This document shows positions 23,134-30,874 of a DNA stretch of 64,000 bases, piece after piece. The notes beneath the pieces were generated by a model. The model saw only the letters and a list, made by a program, of their open reading frames with translations. It did no database searches and was not told the origin of the DNA. The position numbers and the translations under genes are program-made. The stretch comes from Microbacterium jejuense (lineage in GTDB: Bacteria; Actinomycetota; Actinomycetes; Actinomycetales; Microbacteriaceae). The first letter of the stretch is position 1; each line of letters opens with the position of its first letter. The stretch lies in NCBI RefSeq assembly GCF_019511665.1, contig NZ_JAEUAW010000001.1:310001-374000 (forward strand). The letters are read 5' to 3'.

Positions 23134-25023
23134 ATGACGATCCTCACTCCTCACCACGACGGCTCGCCGCTGTACGTGTCCGACGATGCGCCCGCCCTCG
23201 GGGACGTCGTGCGGGTGCGTCTGCGCGTACCCGCCGGCTACGGTCCGCTCGCCGCGGTGCGCACGCGCTCGAACCCCGACCACGAACCGGAGTGGACGGA
23301 TGCCGTCCTGCTCGGCTCGGCCGCGGGCTGGGACTGGTGGGAGGCCCCGGTCACGGTGCGCAATCCGCGGCACGGGTACCGGTGGATGCTGCTGCACGAC
23401 AGCGGGCTCGTGGAGTGGCTGAACCAGACCGGGCTGCACGACATCGAGACGCTCGACGCGGAGGACTTCGCGCTCGTGGCGACCCCCGCGCCGCCCGCCT
23501 GGCTGCACCACGCCGTGATGTACCAGGTGTTCCCCGATCGGTTCGCGCGCTCGGCCGCAGCGGATGCGCGTCCTGCTCCGGAGTGGGCGATCCCGGCGAG
23601 GTGGGACGAGCCGGTGAATCCGGTCGTGCCCGCCCGGTCGCAGCAGTTCTACGGGGGCGACCTCGGCGGCATCATCGAGAAGCTCGACCATCTCGTCGAG
23701 CTCGGCGTGGACCTGCTGTACCTGACCCCGATCTTCCCGGCCGCCTCGAACCACCGATACGACGCGTCGAGCTTCGACAGAGTCGACGAGCTGCTGGGCG
23801 GCGACGAGGCGTATCTGCGACTGATCGAGGCGGCGCATGCTCGCGGCATCCGCATCATCGGCGACCTCACCAGCAACCATTCGGGCGATCGGCACGAGTG
23901 GTTCCGCGCGGCGTACGGGCACCCCGGCGCGCCGGAGCAGGAGTTCTACTACTTCACGAACGAGGAGAACACGGCCTACGAGTCCTGGCTCGGGCATCAG
24001 ACGCTGCCGAAGTTCGACTGGTCTTCGCAGGAGCTGCGCCGCCGGTTCGTCGAAGCGCCCGACTCTGTCGTCGCGAAGTGGCTGAAGCCGCCGTACTCGA
24101 TCGACGGGTGGCGCATCGACGTCGCCAACATGACCGGGCGCCTGGGCGCCGTCGACCTCAACGCCGAGGTGCGTGCGCTCCTGCGCCGTCGCATGCACGA
24201 GATCAACCCCGACGCGATCCTGCTCGGCGAGTCGACGAACGACGCCGCAAGCGACCTGCAGGGCGACGGCTGGCACGGCGCCATGACGTATCCGTCGTTC
24301 ACGCGTCCGGTGTGGGGCTGGCTGTCCGAGCCGACGCACGCACCCTACGTCGCATGGGACGGGTCGACGCAGACCGAGCCGTGGTTCTTCACCCAGCCGA
24401 TCGGCGGCATCCCGCGGTACACCGCGCGGCAGTTCGTCGATGCAGTCGTCCGCTTCACCGCCGGCATCCCATGGCGCGTCCGCCTGGGCAACATGCAGCC
24501 GCTCGACACGCATGACACCGGCCGCTTCGCCACCAACGCGGCGCCCGGGACCGTGCCCGTCGCCGCGGGGCTCATGATGACGCTGCCGGGCCTGCCGGTG
24601 GTGTTCGCGGGCGACGAGTTCGGCCTCGTCGGCGTCGACGGCGAGGCCAGCCGCACGCCGATGCCGTGGGGCGCCGAGTCCTCGCCGGAGGTCGCGGACC
24701 GCCTGGCCCTCTACCGCGAGCTCATCGCGCTGCGCCGCGCCCACCCCGCCCTGTCGACGGGCGGCCTGCGGTGGGTCCACATCGACGATGACGCCGTGGT
24801 GTTCGTGCGCGAGTCCGCCGACGAGACGGTGCTGGTGCTGGCCGCGAAGGGCGACGTGGATGCCGTCGTCCCCGCCGGCGGGCTGCCCGGTGCAGCAGCG
24901 GCCGAGGCCGTGTACGGCGACGCGACGCTCGGTGTCTCGGCCGACGGCTCGGTCGTGCTGTCGGCCGACGGCCCCGCGTTCGCCGTGTGGACGCTGCCCG
25001 GCGTGGCGGTGCCCGGCGCCTGA
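23134..25023 (+). CDS. GH13 alpha-glucosidase / neopullulanase-type enzyme
   Basis: 629 residues. An N-terminal beta domain (1-115) precedes the GH13 barrel. The catalytic nucleophile Asp329 is in GWRIDVAN, the acid/base Glu366 in ILLGEST, and His460-Asp461 in LDTHDTGRF. AVMYQVFPDRFARS and VVFAGDEFGLVG are further family blocks. There is no signal peptide, so it should cleave imported malto-oligosaccharides in the cytoplasm. The layout resembles GH13_20/30 cyclomaltodextrinase or maltodextrin glucosidase; the exact bond preference is unknown. GAAAGG lies 11 bases before the ATG. Confidence 0.88.
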   Translation: MTILTPHHDGSPLYVSDDAPALGDVVRVRLRVPAGYGPLAAVRTRSNPDHEPEWTDAVLLGSAAGWDWWEAPVTVRNPRHGYRWMLLHDSGLVEWLNQTGLHDIETLDAEDFALVATPAPPAWLHHAVMYQVFPDRFARSAAADARPAPEWAIPARWDEPVNPVVPARSQQFYGGDLGGIIEKLDHLVELGVDLLYLTPIFPAASNHRYDASSFDRVDELLGGDEAYLRLIEAAHARGIRIIGDLTSNHSGDRHEWFRAAYGHPGAPEQEFYYFTNEENTAYESWLGHQTLPKFDWSSQELRRRFVEAPDSVVAKWLKPPYSIDGWRIDVANMTGRLGAVDLNAEVRALLRRRMHEINPDAILLGESTNDAASDLQGDGWHGAMTYPSFTRPVWGWLSEPTHAPYVAWDGSTQTEPWFFTQPIGGIPRYTARQFVDAVVRFTAGIPWRVRLGNMQPLDTHDTGRFATNAAPGTVPVAAGLMMTLPGLPVVFAGDEFGLVGVDGEASRTPMPWGAESSPEVADRLALYRELIALRRAHPALSTGGLRWVHIDDDAVVFVRESADETVLVLAAKGDVDAVVPAGGLPGAAAAEAVYGDATLGVSADGSVVLSADGPAFAVWTLPGVAVPGA

Positions 25024-25094
25024 GCGCGCCGCCATCCCGCAGAAGGGTGGCGGCGGCATCCACTGTTCGTAGACTGGGGCGGCGAGGAGGTGCC

Positions 25095-25595
25095 ATGCGC
25101 CCGCTGACCGAAGAAGACGTGCGTTCGTCATTCGTGAACGCCTCACCCGATGAGCTGAGACTCGTCGCCCTGCCCGCCGATTTCGTCCTGACCGACTGGG
25201 ATCACCTCGACTTCCTGGCGTGGCGTGACCCGCGCACGCGTGGTCGCGGGTACGTGGTCGCGGAGGTCGACGGGCGCCCCGCGGGCATCGTGATGCGTGC
25301 CGCCGAAGGGTCGTCGCACGCGCGCGCGGCGATGTGCAACGTCTGCCACACGATGCAGCCCGCCGACCAGGTCGTCATGTACACGGCGCGGAGGGCGGGG
25401 GATGCCGGCGCCCACGGCGACAGCGTCGGGAACTACCTCTGCGCCGACCTGTCGTGCCACGAGAACGTGCGCCTGGCCGCACCGCTCGCGCCCAACGAGG
25501 TGCGGGCGAGCGTCGACCTCAAGATCGACGGCACGCGCCGGCGCATGGAGTCCTTCGTCGGCCGAGTGCTCGAGACGGCGGGCGTGCGCCGATGA
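25095..25595 (+). CDS. FusB-type treble-clef zinc-finger (FBP) protein
   Basis: 166 residues from an ATG with a strong GAGGAGG site. The C-terminal half has the zinc-binding cysteines AMCNVCHTMQ and LCADLSCHENVRLA, spaced as in the EF-G-binding FusB/FBP C-terminal domain. In staphylococci that domain frees EF-G from the ribosome and gives fusidic acid tolerance; in actinobacteria the role is untested. Its stop overlaps the PfkB kinase start (ATGA). A -10-like TAGACT lies at 25070-25075. Confidence 0.8.
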   Translation: MRPLTEEDVRSSFVNASPDELRLVALPADFVLTDWDHLDFLAWRDPRTRGRGYVVAEVDGRPAGIVMRAAEGSSHARAAMCNVCHTMQPADQVVMYTARRAGDAGAHGDSVGNYLCADLSCHENVRLAAPLAPNEVRASVDLKIDGTRRRMESFVGRVLETAGVRR

Positions 25596-26533
25596 ACGTG
25601 GTGGTCGTCGGCGACGCGCTCATCGACGAGCTGCGCGACGACCACGGCGTGCGCGAGTTCGTCGGGGGAGCGGCGCTCAATGTCGCGGTCGGCCTCGCAC
25701 GCCTGGGCGTTCCCGCCACGCTCATCGCGATGCTCGGCGACGACGAGCCCGCCTCGCGGGTGCGGCGCTACCTCGACGACTACGGTGTGGGGCTCCTCGT
25801 GACGCCGTCGCTGCTCGGCACCGCGCGGGCCGTGTCGACACGCACCGGGGGCGGCGAGCCGAGCTACGTCTTCAACGAAGCCGCACAGCGGCGCCGGATC
25901 CGGTTCGGCGAGGACGAGCGCGCCGCCATGGCCGGCGCCGACCTCATCGTGGTGAGCTGCGTCGCCCTCGACGACGCCGAGCAGGCGGCGGAGCTGTCGG
26001 ACGCGATCGCGGGTGCCGCAGCGCGAGCGCGGAGCGAGGGACGAGACGAAGTGTCCCTGGCCCTCGACCCCAACCCTCGCACGGGCATGATGAACGACAA
26101 GGCCGCGTTCGTGCGCGGCTTCGAAGCTCTCGCTGCGCGGGCCGCCCTCGTCAAGGTCGGCGAGGACGACGCTCGGCTGCTGTACGGCGAGCCGATCGAC
26201 GCCCTGCGCGCGCGCCTCATCGACCTCGGCGCGCGGGCGGTGCTGGCTACCGAGGGCGCCGGGGGCGCCACCATCGAGGCGGGCGGTGTCGTGGTGACGC
26301 GTCCGATCTCGCCGCTGCCCGGCCGCATCGTCGACACCATGGGCGCGGGCGATGCCGCGTTCGCGGCGGCGGTCGCCGCACTGGTCGCGGGCACCCCGCA
26401 CGGCGAGGAGGCGTGGGAGGCGGTGCTGCAGACCGCGATGGATGCCGCCGCCGCGACCTGCCGGTTCGAAGGCGCTCTGCTGCGCACTCCGGACGCGCTC
26501 ACCGGCATGGATCCGGACCGCATCGGCACGTGA
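25592..26533 (+). CDS. PfkB-family carbohydrate kinase
   Basis: 313 residues. Ribokinase-fold marks are FVGGAALNVAVGLARLGVP near the start, LALDPNPRTGMM in the middle and the ATP/anion-hole motif DTMGAGDAAFAAAV near residue 252. It most resembles fructokinases; the sugar is not determined by sequence. The stretch ARARSEGRDEVS (about residues 144-156) is encoded by DNA resembling the GAGCGAGC-GAGACGAA repeat element, an oddity. It is translationally coupled to the FusB-type gene. Confidence 0.87.
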   Translation: MNVVVVGDALIDELRDDHGVREFVGGAALNVAVGLARLGVPATLIAMLGDDEPASRVRRYLDDYGVGLLVTPSLLGTARAVSTRTGGGEPSYVFNEAAQRRRIRFGEDERAAMAGADLIVVSCVALDDAEQAAELSDAIAGAAARARSEGRDEVSLALDPNPRTGMMNDKAAFVRGFEALAARAALVKVGEDDARLLYGEPIDALRARLIDLGARAVLATEGAGGATIEAGGVVVTRPISPLPGRIVDTMGAGDAAFAAAVAALVAGTPHGEEAWEAVLQTAMDAAAATCRFEGALLRTPDALTGMDPDRIGT

Positions 26534-26544
26534 GGGGCGTCGAT

Positions 26545-26573
26545 TTCTGACCTCGCGCAACTACGCGTAAGAT
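26545..26573 (+). promoter_or_regulatory. Promoter of the tRNA-Tyr gene
   Basis: TTCTGA (26545-26550) and TAAGAT (26568-26573) with a 17-base spacer, about 50 bases before the tRNA. Confidence 0.5.
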
Positions 26574-26622
26574 GGTGGATCGCGCCTCCGATCGACTGGA
26601 AAAGCCGGGCGGGTGCGCACTT

Positions 26623-26707
26623 GGCGAGTTACCCAAGCGGCCAAAGGGATCTGACTGTAAATCAGCCGTCTTAGACTTCGGGGGTTCGAATCCCTCACTC
26701 GCCACCA
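26623..26707 (+). tRNA. tRNA-Tyr (GTA)
   Basis: Acceptor GGCGAGT pairs with ACTCGCC; anticodon loop CTGTAAA with GTA; T arm GGTTCGAATCC. The long variable arm is typical of bacterial tRNA-Tyr. CCA is encoded at 26705-26707. Confidence 0.95.
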
Positions 26708-26712
26708 GCAGA

Positions 26713-26749
26713 AACGCCCCGCGAGTCTTCGGACTGGCGGGGCGTTCTT
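26713..26749 (+). terminator. Terminator after tRNA-Tyr
   Basis: AACGCCCCGC (26713-26722) pairs with GCGGGGCGTT (26737-26746), followed by CTTC. Confidence 0.7.
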
Positions 26750-26874
26750 CGTCGGTTGCCACGCTTCGGTGGCGATCGACGAGCGGCGTCCCATCGGGGT
26801 CCGAGGTCGCACCGTTCGGGTGCGCCACCTGTGGCGCGTATTGTGTCCCTCACCCTGGGGAGGGGGATCAGTAC

Positions 26875-27036
26875 GTGGATGTATGGGTATGGGTGATCGT
26901 CGTGGTCGTCGTGTGGATCGCTGTGAGCATCCCGTTGGCGATTCTCGTCGGACGGATGATCGCACGCGGCCGTGGCCCCGATGTGAGACCCGAAGAGGCC
27001 GCCGAGCCGCGCGCAGAGGACCCGCCCGCCGCCTAG
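26875..27036 (+). CDS. Small single-pass membrane protein
   Basis: 53 residues from a GTG with GAGGGGG seven to eight bases upstream. One strongly hydrophobic helix, VWVWVIVVVVVWIAVSIPLA, is followed by a basic turn (GRMIARGRG) and an acidic Pro/Ala/Glu tail. This fits an N-out/C-in small membrane protein. I do not recognise the family. It lies tail-to-tail with the oxidoreductase at 27056. Confidence 0.55.
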   Translation: MDVWVWVIVVVVVWIAVSIPLAILVGRMIARGRGPDVRPEEAAEPRAEDPPAA

Positions 27037-27055
27037 CGCGGAAGGGGCTCGGACC

Positions 27056-28654
27056 TCAGTGCCGGAGCAGCTCGAGCGCCGCCATCGCGGCGTTGTGACC
27101 GCCGATGCCGCTCACGGCGCCGCCGCGTCGGGCGCTGGAGCCGCACATCAGGATGCGGTCGTGCCCGGTCGCGACGCCCCATCTGCGGGCGGGGGAGTCG
27201 AGCGGATCGTCGTCGTCCGCCCACGGCCACTCCAGTCCGCCATGGAAGATGTCGCCACCGGCCATGCCGAGCGACCGTTCGAGATCGAGGGTCGTGCGCG
27301 CCTCGATGCACGGCTCGCCCTCGGGCGTGCGGAACAGCACATCGCGGATCGGCTCGGCGAGCACGGCGTCGAGGCTCGCCTCGGCCGCCGCGAGCAGCTC
27401 GGCGCGGCGCGCGTCCGGGTCGGCGCCGGCGATCAGGCGATGCGGCACCTGCAGGCCGAACAGGGTGAGGGTCTGGGCTCCCGATGCCCGCAGGCTCTCG
27501 CCGAGGATCGACGGGTCGGTGAGGGAATGGCAGTACACCTCCGCCGGCAGCGGGTCGGGGATGCCTCCCGCCACCGCCTCGTCGTGGGCGCGGTCGAGCT
27601 GGGTCATGGTCTCGTTGATGTGGAACGTGCCCGCGAACGCGGCGGCCGGGTCCACCGCGGCGTCGTTCAGACGAGGCAGGCGCGACAGCAGCATGTTGAC
27701 CTTGAGCTGAGCGCCTTCGGGCCGGGAGGAGCGAGCAGGGGATGCCGTCGCGCCGGGGTCGGCGGCATCCACGAGTCCTCTCAGCACCGCCTCGCCGACG
27801 CCGCTCAGCACGAGGCGGGCCTGGACGACGATCTCGCCGTCGCCGACGGTGACGCGGCCGTCGGGACTGATGGCGGTGACCTCGGTGCTCGTCAGGAGCT
27901 CGGCGCCGGCGCGCAGCGCAGCGTCCCGCAGCGACGCCGAGACGTGTCCCATACCGCCGACCGGGACGTCCCAGTCGCCCGTGCCGCCGCCGATGACGTG
28001 GTACAGGAAGCACCGGTTCTGCCGCAGCGAAGGGTCGTCGGACGTTGCGAAAGTGCCGATCAGGGCGTCCGTGAGGGCGACGCCGCGGGCCAGATCCGTG
28101 CGCAGCGAGGCGCGCAGATGCGCGCCGAGAGGCTCGTCCACGATGGCCGACCACAGGCCGTCGTCGGCGACGGCGGCGCGCACCTCTGCGGCACGCGGCA
28201 GCGGATCGGTCATGGTGGGAAAGAGGGTGCGGGCCAGGGGCCCGAGCCGTTCGTAGAACGCGGCGAAACGCGCGGCCTCGCGCTCGTCGCCGGTGGCGCG
28301 CGCGAACGAGTCCGCCGTGGCGCGGGCGTCGCCCGTGTCGACGAGCAGCCCGCGCTCGGGCGCGGCCGGGTCGGGCGTGTAGGACGAGATCCGCCGCCGC
28401 CGCAGCCGCACGTCGAGGCCCAGGTCGTCGATGATGCGGCGAGGGAGCAGGCTCACGAGGTAGGAGTAGCGCGACACACGCGCGTCGACGCCGGCCCACG
28501 GACGCTCCGACACCGCGGCGCCGCCGACATGCGGCAGGCGCTCCAGCACGACAACGCGACGGCCGGCACGGGCGAGGTAGGCGGCGGCGACCAGGGCGTT
28601 GTGCCCGCCGCCCACGATCGCGACATCGACGTCGCGCGACGGTGCGCTGTGCAT
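27056..28654 (-). CDS. FAD-dependent oxidoreductase (phytoene-desaturase / PYROXD2-like)
   Basis: 532 residues. The N-terminal FAD loop is VAIVGGGHNALVAAAYLARA, followed by VVVLERLPHVGGAA. The C-terminal FAD contact is LMCGSSARRGGAVSGIGGHN. The overall pattern is the CrtI-like PYROXD2 family rather than true carotenoid desaturase, and no crt genes are adjacent. The substrate is unknown. The start follows minus-strand TAGCAT by six bases. Confidence 0.85.
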   Translation of the reverse strand: MHSAPSRDVDVAIVGGGHNALVAAAYLARAGRRVVVLERLPHVGGAAVSERPWAGVDARVSRYSYLVSLLPRRIIDDLGLDVRLRRRRISSYTPDPAAPERGLLVDTGDARATADSFARATGDEREAARFAAFYERLGPLARTLFPTMTDPLPRAAEVRAAVADDGLWSAIVDEPLGAHLRASLRTDLARGVALTDALIGTFATSDDPSLRQNRCFLYHVIGGGTGDWDVPVGGMGHVSASLRDAALRAGAELLTSTEVTAISPDGRVTVGDGEIVVQARLVLSGVGEAVLRGLVDAADPGATASPARSSRPEGAQLKVNMLLSRLPRLNDAAVDPAAAFAGTFHINETMTQLDRAHDEAVAGGIPDPLPAEVYCHSLTDPSILGESLRASGAQTLTLFGLQVPHRLIAGADPDARRAELLAAAEASLDAVLAEPIRDVLFRTPEGEPCIEARTTLDLERSLGMAGGDIFHGGLEWPWADDDDPLDSPARRWGVATGHDRILMCGSSARRGGAVSGIGGHNAAMAALELLRH

Positions 28655-28660
28655 CGGCTC

Positions 28661-28666
28661 ATGCTA
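28661..28666 (-). promoter_or_regulatory. -10 element TAGCAT of the oxidoreductase gene
   Basis: Minus-strand TAGCAT (plus-strand ATGCTA), six bases before the ATG at 28654. Confidence 0.5.
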
Positions 28667-28803
28667 GCTGCGGGGCAGGGGCGAGGCATCCCTCGCCCTC
28701 AAGGGGTGCGGCACCGCACGCGTCGTGTCGAGCCTCGGCACAGGGCGCGCCGGCGTGTCAGGATGGGCATGCGGGGGTCCGCCCGCGTCACGAGAGGAAC
28801 GCC

Positions 28804-29844
28804 ATGACCGCGCCTGATCCGTATGCGACGGCCCCGTACACGCCGCCTCAGCCCGCTCGCACGGAGGGGTCGATCTCGCCGCTGCTGCGTGCCGCGATCT
28901 GGGTCGCGATCGGCGCCCTCATCGCCGCCGCACTCGTGTGCGTCGTGTGGGTGCTCGTCGGATCGCAGAACGGCATCGTCGGTCGCGCGTTCCTGACGAT
29001 CCTGCTGCTCGTCGCGTTCGCGGGGGTCGCGATCCTCGATGCGCATCTGGCGCCGTCGCGTCCGGCGTGGTTCGCGCTCGCGAGCCTCGGCAGCTGGATC
29101 GTCGCGCTGCTGCTGGGCGCCATCATGATCTGGATGCCCGACCGCTTCCCGTGGCTGGGGTTCTCGCGGTTCGTCTCGTTCCTGCTGATCGTGCTCATCC
29201 TGCAACTCGTGCTGCTGCACGTTCGCCTCTTCGTCAAGGCCTACCAGCGCTACGAGACGACGTTCACCCGCGTCGTCACGATCGCCACGATCTCGCTCGT
29301 CGTCGCGCTCGCCGCGCTGCTGATCATCCCGCTCGCGTTCGGCGAATGGCTCAACCTCGCCGACCTGTACTGGCGCATCGTCGTCGCCATCGCGATCCTG
29401 GCGGCCGTCGGTACGGCCCTCGTGCCGCTCATCAACGTGCTCTTCGCCCCGAAGCGGCCGCGTGCGCACGCGCCGGCGTACGGAACGCAGCCGGCCGCCC
29501 AGCAGGAACTCCTGCCGTGGCCGACGTACGTCGACGCCGTCACCCCGCTGCCGATGCTCCCCGACGGCTCACCCGACTGGAACGCGTACTACACGGGCTA
29601 CCCCACGCCGGGCGCCCACGTGTTCACGCCGCAGCAGCCCCAGGCCGAGGCACAGGGCGGGTGGCCCGCGCCGCAGGGTCCTCAGCCGCAGCAGGGAGGG
29701 GATGCCGCCGCCCAGGGTGCACCCGTCCCGCCCGCCACGCAGGCTCCGGCCGCTGCGCCGTCGCAGCCCGCGCCGCCGGCTCCGTCCACGGGATCCGGAT
29801 ACGCGGGCTACCCGCCGCCGCCTCCGCTGCCGCCGCAGCCGTGA
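28804..29844 (+). CDS. Hypothetical membrane protein with Pro/Gln/Ala-rich tail
   Basis: 346 residues. Six or so hydrophobic segments between about 25 and 220 are followed by a 120-residue low-complexity tail rich in Pro, Gln and Ala that ends PPPPPLPPQP. GAGAGGAACG is the ribosome site. I recognise no family. The tail is probably cytoplasmic and disordered. Confidence 0.7.
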   Translation: MTAPDPYATAPYTPPQPARTEGSISPLLRAAIWVAIGALIAAALVCVVWVLVGSQNGIVGRAFLTILLLVAFAGVAILDAHLAPSRPAWFALASLGSWIVALLLGAIMIWMPDRFPWLGFSRFVSFLLIVLILQLVLLHVRLFVKAYQRYETTFTRVVTIATISLVVALAALLIIPLAFGEWLNLADLYWRIVVAIAILAAVGTALVPLINVLFAPKRPRAHAPAYGTQPAAQQELLPWPTYVDAVTPLPMLPDGSPDWNAYYTGYPTPGAHVFTPQQPQAEAQGGWPAPQGPQPQQGGDAAAQGAPVPPATQAPAAAPSQPAPPAPSTGSGYAGYPPPPPLPPQP

Positions 29845-29867
29845 TCCGCACCCCCCGCGCGGAGCAA

Positions 29868-29873
29868 TAGCGT
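29868..29873 (+). promoter_or_regulatory. -10 element TAGCGT of the inositol-phosphatase-type gene
   Basis: TAGCGT ends six bases before the ATG at 29880; predicted leaderless start. Confidence 0.5.
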
Positions 29874-29879
29874 GGAGGC

Positions 29880-30683
29880 ATGACGCTCGCCTCAGACCTC
29901 GAAGCCCTCGCCGTCGACATCGCCCAGGAGGCCGGTCACCTGGCCCGCGTGCGGCGCGAGGCGGGCGTCGCCATCGCCGCGACCAAGTCCGCGCTCGCCG
30001 ACATTGTCACGGAGGCCGATCGCGAGGTCGAGGCGCTCATCCGCTCGCGCCTCGCGGCCGAGCGTCCCGAGGACGGGTTCCTCGGCGAAGAGAGCGGCGC
30101 CGAGCGGGGGGCCTCGGGCATCACGTGGGTCGTCGACCCCATCGACGGGACGGTCAACTACGCGTACGGCATCCCGCACTACTCGGTCAGCGTCGCAGCC
30201 GTGACCGGCGAGCCCATGCCCGAGCGGTGGGAGGTACAGGCAGGCGCCGTCTACGCACCCGTGGCGGGAGAGATGTTCCACGCGGCGCGCGGCGAGGGCG
30301 CCTGGCTCGGCGACACGCGCCTCGCGGTCAACGCCGAGGTCGGGCCCGCGGGCGCGCTGCTGGCCACCGGCTTCGGGTACGACCCGGCGACCCGCCCCGG
30401 TGACCTCGAGCTCATCGCGCACGTGATGCCGCTGCTGGCACGGGACCTGCGCCGCGGCGGATCGGCCGCGCTCGACCACGCCTACGTCGCCGCCGGGCGC
30501 CTGGACGGGTACTTCGAGCGGGGGCTCTCGCCGTGGGACCTCGCGGCCGGCTCGCTGCTGGTGACCGAGGCCGGCGGGCGCTACGGCCGCAACCAGCCCG
30601 ACGGCTCACCGCGTTCCCCGCTCGTCGTCGCCGCGGGCCCGGGCATCTTCGACCGTCTCGCCGAGGCGGCCGGTCTGGTCTGA
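29880..30683 (+). CDS. Inositol monophosphatase family protein
   Basis: 267 residues. The metal-binding motifs are in order: GEESG near residue 70, WVVDPIDGTVNYAYGIP near 83, and LSPWDLAAGSLLVTEAGG near 215. Mg-dependent phosphatase of inositol phosphate, histidinol phosphate or a related substrate; neighbours do not settle which. The family call is secure. Confidence 0.9.
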   Translation: MTLASDLEALAVDIAQEAGHLARVRREAGVAIAATKSALADIVTEADREVEALIRSRLAAERPEDGFLGEESGAERGASGITWVVDPIDGTVNYAYGIPHYSVSVAAVTGEPMPERWEVQAGAVYAPVAGEMFHAARGEGAWLGDTRLAVNAEVGPAGALLATGFGYDPATRPGDLELIAHVMPLLARDLRRGGSAALDHAYVAAGRLDGYFERGLSPWDLAAGSLLVTEAGGRYGRNQPDGSPRSPLVVAAGPGIFDRLAEAAGLV

Positions 30684-30761
30684 CGACGCGTCTCATCGGA
30701 TCCTCACGAAGCGAAACCGCCAAATTCCGAGCCGCACATGGCATTCCCAGGGCACCCGGTG

Positions 30762-30767
30762 TAGCGT
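30762..30767 (+). promoter_or_regulatory. -10 element TAGCGT upstream of the M23 peptidase gene
   Basis: TAGCGT predicts a start near 30774 and a leader of about 100 bases. I see no known riboswitch in 30684-30874, which holds no other gene I can support. Confidence 0.4.
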
Positions 30768-30874
30768 TTACCCGATCGTTACCTTCGCCGCCCGAACGGC
30801 GAGGGTGGTCACAGCCCGAAAGACCGCCTTGCCGCGCCCCCCCTCGCGGCACGACCCGAGAGCCCCCCGCCGCT

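Noticed and set aside
27056..28654. Carotenoid (CrtI) desaturase
   Set aside because: The sequence looks closer to the PYROXD2 branch and no carotenoid genes are nearby.
30684..30874. c-di-AMP (ydaO-type) riboswitch upstream of the cell-wall hydrolase
   Set aside because: The position would suit it, but I could not find the conserved blocks of that riboswitch in the leader.
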